Assembly: GCF_035046485.1 (NCBI RefSeq)
Contig: NC_085137.1
Span: forward strand, 40,789,155-40,853,154
Source: Aedes albopictus
Taxonomy: Eukaryota > Arthropoda > Insecta > Diptera > Culicidae
Reading direction: 5' to 3'
Length of the DNA stretch: 64,000 nucleotides
The notes under the pieces were generated by a model, which did no database searches, was not told where the DNA came from, and worked only from the letters and a program-made list of their open reading frames with translations. Made by a program: the position numbers and the translations under genes. Positions 53,607-63,272 of the stretch are shown piece by piece. The stretch's first letter is position 1. Every line of letters begins with the position of its first letter.

Positions 53607-54278
53607 ATGTCCCGTATCATCTACGTCACCGGATTTGGTCCGTTCGCCGGCCACGAAGAACGCAACGCCAGCTGGGAAGCGGTGAAGCTCCTCCCCGACA
53701 CGTACCATCACAAAAACATTGAATATCGAGTGAAAAAGTTGGAAATACCTGTCACATATGAAGCGGTCGATGCGGTGGTGCCCAAAATCTGGAACGAGAA
53801 TCCGGCGGTTTGTTCCGCGGTGGTCGGTTTTGATCCAGTGAATTTGATGAACGTATTTATTTTACAGCTGGTCATCCACGTCGGCGTCCACGGCCGAATC
53901 GAAACGATCAATCTGGAAAAATGCTCCTACTCGTCCGGGTACTGCCGGCCGGATTTCGCCAACAAGTGTCTACCCTGCGATAAGATATCGCTAAAAAGTG
54001 CCACGGCCGAGGGCAAGTGCGAGTATCTGGAAACGAGCCTGGACGTGGAGGCTATCGCCCGGGAACTCGATGCGGTCAAGTGTCAATGCTCCCGGGAAGT
54101 CGGAAGCTACCTGTGTGGCTATATCTACCTCAAATCGCTGGACGTCGACCGGGACCGGACGTTGTTCATCCACGTGCCGGGCATCGGGAAACCGTACAGC
54201 TCGGAGCAGACCAAGGATGCCATCTACCAAGTGATGGACCGGTGCATCCGCCAGTTGGACTCGAAGGGAATGCTCTAG
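53607..54278 (+). CDS. PGPEP1: pyroglutamyl-peptidase I (two exons)
   Basis: Exons 53607-53807 and 53868-54278 flank a 60-nt intron (GTTTGT...TTTTACAG). The product is 203 aa, close to human PGPEP1 (209). Without the intron, NENPA joins LVIHVGVHG exactly where the family has an unbroken segment. Motifs: VTGFGPFAGHEERNASWEA near the N-terminus; catalytic Glu84 in NLEKC, Cys150 in YLCGY and His169 in FIHVPGIGKPY, the C15 family triad. The cytosolic enzyme removes N-terminal pyroglutamate from peptides. The start is the ATG at 53607 (context GACCATG); the in-frame GTG two codons earlier is not a plausible start. The intron has no stop in frame, so the unspliced message would encode a 223-aa protein with 20 extra residues. 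The gene converges on the FASTK-like gene. Confidence 0.96.
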   Translation: MSRIIYVTGFGPFAGHEERNASWEAVKLLPDTYHHKNIEYRVKKLEIPVTYEAVDAVVPKIWNENPAVCSAVVGFDPVNLMNVFILQLVIHVGVHGRIETINLEKCSYSSGYCRPDFANKCLPCDKISLKSATAEGKCEYLETSLDVEAIARELDAVKCQCSREVGSYLCGYIYLKSLDVDRDRTLFIHVPGIGKPYSSEQTKDAIYQVMDRCIRQLDSKGML

Positions 54279-54403
54279 GAACAGTGGATGTGGCAAGGGC
54301 TTCGTTCGGATGGAATTGAGCTGGCAGCTTATTTTTTAATCAATTTTAACTGATTTTATAGTTTGTGGTAGATTCAATTGCGATACGATAATATATGTGT
54401 CTT

Positions 54404-56582
54404 TTACCCGGCTTTCCTAGTTTCTCTGGTAGCGTGGGCTTTCACGGATCTTTGGATGATGGCGGCCAGGGTTTGGATCATCTCGTCGTCAGTTTCCATC
54501 TGAAGACAGTTTATCTGGAATTATTCGAAAAAATTGATTAATCCACTTAAAGATGATAATTAATGATACTTCATTAGAAACAATGTAGTCCTACATCAAA
54601 AATTGGCCCTGTCGAGAAAAATCTTGTTGAAGGAGCCAGGGTGTTCTCTGGAAGCTTCGGGAGATTCCCGAGGAACTAGTTTACCATTTATTGGGTATAG
54701 GATAAGGCATTTTCTAGGATTTTTAAATTCAGAAATCCCTGTGAAAGATTTCTAGACATCCTTCTAGACATTCCTTCCATTAATTTCTTATGTTTAAGCT
54801 TAAGCTAAGAGAGCTTTCATAGAAATCATCCCGAAATAACATCGAATTCCTAAAAACGAATGCATACTTACCAGATGTGTTTCAACTCCAGCCTTGTTCA
54901 GGAGCCTTTGTTTCAGGAGCATCAGTCCCGACGGAGTCTGCTTATCCGTCAAACAGTACGCTCGATCCAGCACGTCCAAGTTCACCACTTCGTCGTTTTC
55001 CATCCTCACTAGCAGCCCTGCGATGTTCAAAGCTCGAATAGGCAAATTCAGCTCGATCTCGCTGATCGGCAGTTTGTCCTTCAAACTCTGCAAACAACTG
55101 ACAACTCGCTGCAGCTGCCGCCGACTCTTCACCAGGTAATCCGGAGCCGGTCGATCCAGTTGGAAGGCTCGGACCCGCGGAAGCTTCGAGATGATTTTGA
55201 ACGCTTCTGGGCGTTCAATCTCGGCGCACGCCAGCAGCAAATCCCGCCGGGATTCGATCTTGGCCCGATCCTTCATGAAGTTCTGCGTCATCTGGCGATC
55301 ACCGAAGATGGTGGACATCAAATCCACCGAAGGGTGGCACATCATCCACAGCGAGAGGCACGTGTCCACCAGAGTGTCCGGAATGTAGCGGTACTCACCG
55401 TTTTCCACCTTGCGGAAGATTACCTCTTTTAGTTCGTTTGCGTCCAGCTCGAGGTCTTCCAGGGCGATGGATAGCGTTGAACAGCTCCACAGGAAAGTGG
55501 CGAGATCCTAGGGTGGAGAGATAGAAAGTAAGCTATAGATAGAAAGCTTAAAAAAGAAATCAATATCTTACTTTCGCTCGGAAGTTTTGCGGCAGCAAGC
55601 CATTTTCCTCCGGTTGGGTCAGTATTTCGGCCTCTAAGTGTTTTCTGCATTCTTCCAGGAAAAGATTTGTCAACTGGTCGTCCTTTATCAGATTATCCGC
55701 TACATATGCAAACAGATGCGTCAGACCTCTGAAATCCAACGCTTCCGATTGACTCTGCAGAACATTCCTCAGCTTATCCACTATCCGATCGGAGTGTATC
55801 CGGTTCATGCGAGCACATTTAACCAGTGTTATGAACAGAGCCATATCCGTGTCTTCAAATTTGGCAATTTCCTCCGCCAAGCGATTCCGGAACTGCTCAT
55901 CCTTGATTCTCACACTGGTCTTATACAACGCATTTGCCAATATGACAAAATCCATTTGCTCCATCTCATCGTTCAAAAACTCTCCCAGATATTCACCCAC
56001 AAACTGTTCCATCAGTCGGCTCCCAGCAGCGTTCTTCTTCCACAGCCCCAAAAAAAACAAAACCGTCATGAAATCCTTTCGGTTCACGTTCCGCCCCAGC
56101 ATTTCCACCAACCGTGGCATCGCTTTCCGGTAGGTCTTCAGCTTCGTGATCTTGTTCGGCAACAGGTACATAAATCCGTGCATCATTCCCACCAACTCGC
56201 GGAATTCCGCTCGGTCCACTCGCGTCTCACACTCCTCATCGAGCGCATTTACCACGTCGGTGTACATCCGGACGTCGGCCTTCCCGCGGAAATCGCTCGT
56301 CATACTGATCAGCTTGCCCATGTCATGGCTGGAAATGGCCGACAACTGCTCGAGGAACTGATCGGGCCGGTAAACGGGATAGAACGATGAGTACTTGAAA
56401 TTGAACCGAGTCGGATCCGTAAAGTCCCGCTTCGTCAGAGCAATGTGTCGGGAGAAACGATGGATCAGCGTGCCGCTTTCGCCGTCCGATGTTTCGAAGT
56501 GGAATTCCGCCGGTCGGAAGGTGGAGTACAGTGCCGATTGGCGCCATTCCAGCCGAATCACCGATCTGAACAATTTCAACAT
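54404..56582 (-). CDS. mitochondrial helical-repeat protein, FASTK-like (three exons)
   Basis: Exons on the minus strand are 55572-56582, 54872-55507 and 54404-54514. Introns of 64 and 357 bp have GTAAGA/CCCTAG and GTAAGT/TTCCAG borders, all phase 0. The product is 585 aa. The N-terminus MLKLFRSVIRLEWRQSALYS is basic and amphipathic, like a mitochondrial presequence. The body is a series of alpha-helical repeats (for example DFVILANALYKTSVRIKDEQ and LTHLFAYVADNLIKDDQL) of the type found in FASTK proteins, which process mitochondrial RNA. No C-terminal RAP domain is visible; the last exon encodes only 36 residues (INCLQMETDDEMI...). The gene structure is firm, but the family assignment is tentative. 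A 250-codon ORF antisense to exon 1 is a shadow. Confidence 0.85.
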
Positions 56583-56773
56583 TTTGGAGCACTATATGAG
56601 GATAGATCACAACTTTACTAGTAAGGAACGCGATTGCACAACATGCTGGATCTGAACGGACAGACAGCAGACGAAACAGCAAGCGAGTGAAACGTGCGCC
56701 TGATGGAAAAGTGTTGAAGGATGCACGTGAGAAGTGCATTTTTGTTTACAAACTTCAGCTTGATGCAATTTTA
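56583..56773. other. 5' flank of the FASTK-like gene
   Basis: No TATA box or other site stands out. The promoter should be here or inside the adjacent MITE. Confidence 0.3.
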
Positions 56774-56776
56774 TTA

Positions 56777-57670
56777 CAGTCACTATATACACAGTCTGGC
56801 GGACTGTCACTTTCGACCGGAGCCAATCGAGCATGACGTCACGGTGTAGCATTTATCGGTGTGGACACTATGACGTCATGCTCGATTGGCTCCGGTCGAA
56901 AGTGACAGTCCGCCAGACTGTGTATACACTGCGAACCCGGCATTACCCTTTAAGGAGTAAAAAGTACTCTCTTTTTGCAGATATATGGAGCTGTCAAAAT
57001 AAAGGGTACTTCAAAATTTTGAACGAAGGGTAATATTTGCCCATTTTCAAGTTCCAAATATTTACTCTTTATAGGGTGAAAATTCTGTTATGATCGTGAA
57101 TCAAGTTTGCTCTCGGCACTTGTATTTTTTGTGAGATCGTGAGTTTTAACAAACATAAAACTAGAAATAACTGGTAAGTAGGTATAATAATGACTTTAAT
57201 TTTGCTTTCATTGTCTGTGATTATAAAATCATCCAAAATATTGTTGTTTGATTGCAGGACCAAGTGCAGGACATCCGAAAAAATGGGACTTCGTCGATAT
57301 TGTCGGGTTGTCGTCGAAAGATGTCTCCAACTCATTCAGCAGCGATAGGAACTTCATATTTGTAACAAAACAACAATTTTTGATTAAATAAATTTGTTCT
57401 TATGTTAAATTGTTTTCTATGTTTACCATTTTCATTTTTCATGCAAATTAAAAATAAAGAAAATCAAAAAGAGTTAAATTTACCCATTTTTTCCAACCGG
57501 GGTTTCTGTGGATAATGGGTAAAATTTACTCGTTGCACTGACGTACGAGCACTTTACTCTTTTAAGAGTAAAGGCCGTTTACTCTTTTTAAGAGTTCACC
57601 TAGTTACTCTCAAAGTGGGTACTTTTTCACCCTTTAAAGAGTACTTTGGTCTCACAGTGTATAGTGACTG
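56777..57670. mobile_element. palindromic MITE interrupted by a 733-bp element
   Basis: CAGTCACTATA at the left and TATAGTGACTG at the right, flanked by TA. The arms ACACAGTCTGGCGGACTGTC and CGACCGGAGCCAATCGAGC pair almost perfectly with sequence at 56870-56925. The full MITE is about 160 bp and was split near its right end. Confidence 0.92.
56927..57659 (+). mobile_element. 733-bp TIR element, copy 2 (TA duplication)
   Basis: Same length and, by eye, the same sequence as 16893-17625. It lies between TA dinucleotides inside the palindromic MITE, so the order of insertion is clear. Confidence 0.95.
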
Positions 57671-57794
57671 TAAATTTTATGTCACAATTACCGCAGGGGT
57701 GGGATAAAAAAAATGGATCGACATTACGAAAGGTCTGAAAAATCATTGGAGTATTGCGGGTGAGATTATTATTTACCGCGGCTTATCCCGCCTG

Positions 57795-57978
57795 CATAGT
57801 GGTTTCGCAGCGCGGTGTCACGAACACTAATGCAAATCTACTGGTTGAAAATATGCCCATTTGATTTTGCTGGGAACAGCTGATCTTTGTTTACTATTTT
57901 CAACCAGTAACTCAAGTGGTGTTCGTGTAATGCAGCGTGTACGTACACGCAACATCACTAAAAGTAGAAACCACTATG
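57795..57978. mobile_element. TAGTGGTT MITE, uninterrupted copy (184 bp)
   Basis: CATAGTGGTTT at one end and its inverse AAACCACTATG at the other. It contains the single CCATTTGATT that is duplicated around the foldback at 9458-10047. GTACGTACAC forms a small internal palindrome. Confidence 0.88.
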
Positions 57979-58530
57979 CTTGAAAAAGAGAGGTGAATAA
58001 ACGTCTGCAAGCAACCGGATGATGATTGAAAACGTAAACATCAGAGTGCGGACTTCTGTCGTTTGACTAGCCTCATAAAATAGACTATGGAATACAGCAC
58101 GAATTAATACTGGTCTGCTTAGGGAACGTCCATAAATTACGTCACGCAAAAATTGCCCATTTTCAACCCCCCCTTCCCCCTATGTCACACTTTTTGTATG
58201 AGAACTCTGAAAGTTTTGTATGGGTCGTCACACTTATGTCGTTTTCGTTTTTGCGGTGGTGCTACCCCGAATAGATTTTTACAATTCGTGGTACACGCAG
58301 AAAAATGGCGCTTGTTTAAAACAATAAAACGCATGGTTGATTTTCAAACTGAGAATTTACTTATTCCAAAGTTATATTTAATTGTTTTCATTTAGAGTTT
58401 ATCGATAAAAACAACCGATTACCATCATTTCATTTAATGTCAAAAAAATCATTTGTTTCAACAAAATAAAAACCATAAACATGGTCCGGAACTTGGTCCG
58501 AAAGCACTCACACACCTATAAAATGCTTAC

Positions 58531-58690
58531 CCCAACATCGCCACAACGAAGAAGGTGCAGCAAATCCAGCACGCCAACTTCCAAGTGCAGCTTTGGTCGT
58601 GATGGATAACGCGCAGGCACTCACGACAGCATCCACAAAAAGTTGATCGGCTTCGCCTTTTTTGTCTTTTTTTAGTCGTTCTCCTCCCCA
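58531..58690 (-). pseudogene. exon-like segment in the 3.1-kb TIR element
   Basis: On the minus strand, sequence ending GATGTTGG|GGTAAGC-type donor (exon edge at 58531) is open in two frames. The more protein-like one encodes a Cys-rich piece CGCCRECLRVIHHDQSC followed by WKLACWICCTFFVVAMLG, a probable membrane segment. The other frame gives an Ala-rich 83-codon ORF. The family is not recognised. It may be a captured exon of a small membrane protein gene. Confidence 0.35.
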
Positions 58691-58832
58691 TCCACTCACC
58701 GACGGTCTAAAAATAGATTTCCGAGCTGCCGCAGGAGCTGCCGTCACCAAAACAATCACATTCCGGCTTTGTTAGTCACAAAAGTGCAGTCGTTTAAAAC
58801 AATCTGTTATTTTATGTTGAAACTACCAAATC

Positions 58833-59256
58833 CAAGGGGTTGGTCATTCAGCACACTTCATTTGTGCCGTGATTTTTGAGCGTGTGCCAATATGTGCTTA
58901 AACTGTGCCGGTTGTTTTTCAGTGTGTGCCGGAGGTGTGCCGAAGTGTGCCGGAGGTGTGCCGAATTTCCCCAGTAGAATATTTTCTTTAAATGTTTTTG
59001 CGCTAATTATAATCCTGTCTATTTTTGGCGAATGTTATTAGTCTAGTCGGTGTTTACCGACAAAATTCCACCCAAAACACTTGTCTAGAATCTGTATGAA
59101 GGGATTTTTGCAATCGTAAGTATGTTGACAGTTTGATTCCATACCGAAAAGTTGGATTTCTATGTTGTGCCCATGTGTGCCGGATTGTGCCGGCATGTGT
59201 GCCGAGATGTGCCGGCATGTGTGCCGGGCACAATGTGCCGAGTGACCAACCCCTTG
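58833..59256. mobile_element. 424-bp MITE with GTGCCGG repeats, 8-bp duplication
   Basis: CAAGGGGTTGGTCA and its inverse TGACCAACCCCTTG, flanked by ACCAAATC at 58825-58832 and 59257-59264. TGTGCCGGAGG, GTGTGCCGA and similar words recur near both ends. The 8-bp duplication fits the hAT type. Confidence 0.93.
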
Positions 59257-59264
59257 ACCAAATC

Positions 59265-60060
59265 TCTGTTTGTTCTAACAAACTGTCAAAAATTTCGTCA
59301 AATGAAAACATTTGTATTATAAAACAGTTGCAACAGTTCAGTTTAAACTAGAAATCAGTTTGTCGCTATAGTAAACTGAAAAATCGGTTGATTTGAACTA
59401 GAATTTAATTATGTTTACAATTTATTTTTCTGCGTGTATCGTGCATATTATAAGCTTTGAATTCACTGAATGATAATCATAGAAGTAATCATTGCTCAAT
59501 GATCAGATGAGGCAAACTTTAAAAACGAGATCATTCAATATTTTTATATATCATAGCACAAATGATTATGACACACCTAATGATAAGTATTCAATTTTAA
59601 ATAATTCGATTTTCCTACATTTTTCGATTTCTGTGTGCTTATAGGGAGAAAGCTTGTGAGTAAGAGTTCAAAAAGTTTCGTTAGAAGGATACAGAGAAGT
59701 TGTAGAATCCTAAATCCTGAGCGCATGCGAAATATCGTGAATATTGACACGGAAAAGCATTGCTATGTATCGCACTGCAGCATATTTCCCCCGATTATGC
59801 CACACCTGTGCATTGGCTACTGTCTGGCAACTAACTTTTTGCACTATAATGATACTGCCATGAAAATTAGCGTAGGAGAGAGCACGCATTCCTCATTGAC
59901 ACACATTGAGACGAGCATTGAGACCTAGGACAGGTCGTTTCTGCATAGCGATTTTCAGCTTTCACAAAACTGATTTCAAACCACCCGCGAGCACATATTG
60001 CCGATGTGGTCAAACGAGAAAACGCATCGCAAGAATAAACGAAGCCGTCCAGCAGCAGCA
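59265..60060. other. AT-rich interior of the 3.1-kb TIR element
   Basis: Repeated AATGATTATnA / TAATGATAA words suggest another decayed MITE whose other part lies at 60600-60850. Short ORFs show no motif. Confidence 0.35.
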
Positions 60061-60067
60061 GCAGTAG

Positions 60068-60448
60068 CACAGACAAACAGACATACTACTCAAATCACAA
60101 TCATCGCACGATTTAACGGTCATTTTGAAAATAACGTGTGGTTCGGACTGTGCTCGCATGTGTCATGGTGGCGCTGCTGTGCCTACATCACCTCTCAATT
60201 TTGGAGAGAAATGAACGCGACGCCGATCAATGTTTACATAAAATGACTCAATCATGAACCTTCATTCATATTTTATGAATGGATGACGCCACGGGGGAGT
60301 GGTCACCTGCTAAATTTTTACATCGAGCCGAGGGAAACAACACCTGCAAATGAATGCTTCGGATTGAGCATTATAGAGGGTGCTAGTGAGATGCCAAACG
60401 ATGTTTCTGAAGCAATTTTCTTCTAAGTAATATGTCTGTTTGTCTGTG
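60068..60448 (+). mobile_element. 381-bp MITE, copy C (7-bp target duplication)
   Basis: Same family, orientation and length as copy A (44732-45112). GCAGTAG is duplicated at 60061-60067 and 60449-60455. Confidence 0.95.
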
Positions 60449-60459
60449 GCAGTAGTTCG

Positions 60460-61140
60460 ATTCCCAACCGTGAACAAAAAAACTTCCAGGAGGCACAGAA
60501 ATAAACACAACAGATAACATCACAAACTTTGACAGTAGAAGGATCTGCAGGGGTGTATCATTTTTTAAGTCGGTAAGGCAGAACTGTGAAATATTTCAGT
60601 TTTTGTTTTTATTATTCAGTGTATCATAAAATCAATGATAAAGTGATTATAACGTGTATAATTTGATGAAATTTTTGTTCGAGAAAATAGTCGTTTTTGA
60701 ATGGTAACGATACTTAACAACCCATTCGGTCTATCATTCAAACTCCGGATATGATTCCTGTTATCATTAATATCATTCACATAATCATCAGTTAATGATC
60801 CATTTTATGATTCCACGAATAATCAGAAAGATTGACTGTATCACAGCCGTATGATATCGTTTTATTCGGGACACCGGTGCAGCACTTTTGCACCGAAAAC
60901 GTTCGTTTTTGATTTTCGTGCTGCACCGGTGCAGCACTTTTTCTGCACCGCTCAAGATAGTGCAGCACTCAGAAAATCGGGAGTGTAGCTGGTGTACACC
61001 GCGTCCACCAATCAGCGTTTGCAAAATTGTAAATATTTTGGTTTTTATTCACGCACACCAATGCAACTGCGCCAAAAATATTCGTTTTTGTAGTGGAAAG
61101 TGTAGCACGAAGCGGTGTAGCACTGCCGCAAAAACGAAAA
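60460..61140. other. remaining interior of the 3.1-kb TIR element
   Basis: GCACCGGTGCAGCACTTTT words repeat and partly invert between 60880 and 60990. 60600-60850 is AT-rich with ATCATTAATATCATTC words. No gene. Confidence 0.4.
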
Positions 61141-61647
61141 CGACATTAGCTGAACCCCCCTCCCCCCTAAAAGCGTGACGTAATTTATGGACGCTCCCTT
61201 ACTCTCACACGAAATTTGACATTTCAAGCATAATTTTTCAAATCGACGTATCTAACTTTTTCCCTGATCTGAGTAAATTCATGGTCAATGTTGACGACCA
61301 TTTCACTAAAATAGTTTTTTATAAAAAGACTTTTCATAAGTTTTTTCGTGCTTAACATCACCAGGCCCGCATAGAGAAATACAATTTGTAATACGCTCCA
61401 AACAGTATGTCTCCTCTTTCTTTTAATATTACTGTACCACAATCAGGTACTATTCTGTTGAAAACTATGAAACTTGAGGCACTCAACTATTAGAAACGTT
61501 GTAAGTAACGCATACCAATTTGTAACAGTAAGTTATACAGGGCAGGAATTGTCAAATGTTATAGCGATGAAAACTTGTGAGACATGGTGTTAATATGGAA
61601 TAGCCATTTCTCAAATGGTTTGTGATTATATTTGCGCAACACACTTA

Positions 61648-61743
61648 GGGCCAATTTCTTCACCTCGGCTTAACCGGTAAGCCAGGCTTACCCATACAGT
61701 TAAACCTGGCTTAACGCTTAAGCCAGGGTGAAGAAATCGCCCC
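61648..61743. mobile_element. 96-bp MITE, TTA target duplication
   Basis: GGGCCAATTTCTTCACC and the inverse of GGGGCGATTTCTTCACC, flanked by TTA (61645-61647, 61744-61746). GGCTTAA words inside. Confidence 0.92.
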
Positions 61744-61899
61744 TTATACATGTGCATATCACAATATGCCACTTAAATTCAACAGTCTGCCAAATTGTTG
61801 CACATATCGCACGCTGTATGCGTGCGGTATTTGTGAAGACAAAACATTTCAGTTTGCAGTTTTATAGAAAAAAAAACGAAACCTTTCGTGACAGAGAAA

Positions 61900-62290
61900 A
61901 ACCCAACTAAAAAGTTGCTGTAGCAAACGAGTTGGAGTGTTTGGAGCGGTGTGGATTAGAAGATGTAAGTTTTGCATGATTATTTTCTTTTTGGTGGTAT
62001 GACTCATCGTATATTAATTGTATTGCAGAACTCATGAACTTTCTTCAACAACAAGAGACTCATTCCGCCTGACTGTTTGCGGCTGCGAGGGATTCCGCAA
62101 AAGAAAGGCTAGAAGGACACCTCTTGATATATGCTGAAAATGGTATGGAATCCGTTCCCATCCGGAGGAAGGCCCCGGAATCGGCGTAGGTGCTCTCGGA
62201 TCCAAAAGTGCATGCCTCCAAAGTCGGGTAATTCCAGTTGTATAATGCGTGATAAAAGTAATGCTCCTTAGAGATTATATTGAATAAAAA
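61900..62290 (+). pseudogene. spliced gene remnant inside CCCGCATA element, copy 2
   Basis: A donor AGAT|GTAAGT (exon edge 61964) and an acceptor TATTGCAG (next exon from 62029) frame a 64-nt intron. The second exon-like block has early stops and ends before TTGAATAAAAAAAA (AATAAA at 62283-62288). A stretch at about 62079-62104 (GCTGCGAGGGATTCCGCAAA) resembles the matching part of the copy 3 exon (CTGTGCGGGGTTCCGCATAA), and both poly(A) contexts read TTGAATAAAAAAAA. The protein is not recognised. Confidence 0.45.
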
Positions 62291-62745
62291 AAATATCCGT
62301 TAAATGCATAACAGACTTATTATTTTAGTGATTTGAATATATCAGAACCATATACCATAAGTTTAATATGCCATTAATAGCCATAAATCAAAAATACCAC
62401 ATACATTGTTCGTTTTCCTTCCAGGTTTACTGTTTTACTATTTTCAAATCATTTGCCATGCAGTGAATTGTCTGAAAAAAAAAATGGATAATAAATTGAC
62501 CATATCCTTTACTGTTCTGCGAAAAATTTGTTCGAGAAAACGAGCGATTTTTTATGGTAACCTATCTTAACCGCCTATTCTACAACTGTGATTTGGCGGA
62601 TTACCATTTGTGAAACAGGCAAATCTGTACGTGGTATGGTTAGCTTACTGTTATCTCGGACAGTTCGAAAAATGGTTAAATAACAATTGTAAATGTTCAT
62701 CTACAGTATGAGAAACGTTGAATTTACAGTTCGTGATTATGCGGG

Positions 62746-63272
62746 GGGATATAGCACGCACTAGGTGGAAAACAAAACCTACTCATTCCATATCATTTTC
62801 ACAATGAATTTTGACAAAAATACACATACACCGGGTTGGTTAGAGATACGTCATGCCAGATACGTCGCTTTTGTATGGTGCCAGTTTGGTGTATCTATTA
62901 CTTTTGATTTGGGCTAGATACGTCGTTTGGTTTTCTCATACACTCAGCCAAAAAAAAACTAGAAAATGTCGTAAGAATACCTTATGTTTTTTTGCTATAA
63001 GGTATCCCTATAAATTTTCAATGTTAACCTTATGAATTCAATAGTGTAAGATCAGAATGAATATCATAAGATTGTCTTAAGAGAATCGTTATCCTTGCAA
63101 AAAATGCATAAGAAAACCTTATGATTATCTGTGCTATTGGTATATGGAAGTCATAGTTGTTTCAGTATGAGTTTTATAAACTTTTTTTGGGTTTAAAATT
63201 CATAACTCTAACATATGAATCTCTATTAAAATGAATATGAAATTCATAATTGAATCAAAACGGTTTACATAT
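62746..63272. other. spacer between two CCCGCATA elements
   Basis: CCTTATG / CATAAGG words recur between 62970 and 63130, probably a decayed MITE. GATACGTC repeats near 62848-62935. No gene. Confidence 0.4.

Larger units (their letters stand above)
58122..61198. mobile_element. 3.1-kb TIR element (GTCCATAAATTACGTCACGC ends, TTA duplication)
   Basis: GGGAACGTCCATAAATTACG at 58122 and its near-inverse ending at 61198, with TTA on both sides (58119-58121, 61199-61201). CCCCCCTCCCCCC-type tracts lie inside both ends, as in 11103-16809. The interior holds an exon-like segment, two MITEs, and a region rich in GGTGCAGCAC words (60880-61110). TTA suggests PIF/Harbinger affinity. Confidence 0.82.
61366..62745 (+). 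mobile_element. CCCGCATA-family TIR element, copy 2
   Basis: Starts CCCGCATAGAGAAATACA, like copy 1. Its last ~440 bp match copies 1 and 3. No TA duplication is left (flanks CCAGG / GGGAT). The interior carries a 96-bp MITE and a two-exon-like remnant. Confidence 0.82.

Noticed and set aside
55638..56390. 250-codon ORF antisense to the FASTK-like exon 1
   Set aside because: Shadow frame of a well-supported coding exon; the sequence is His/Gln-rich without motif.
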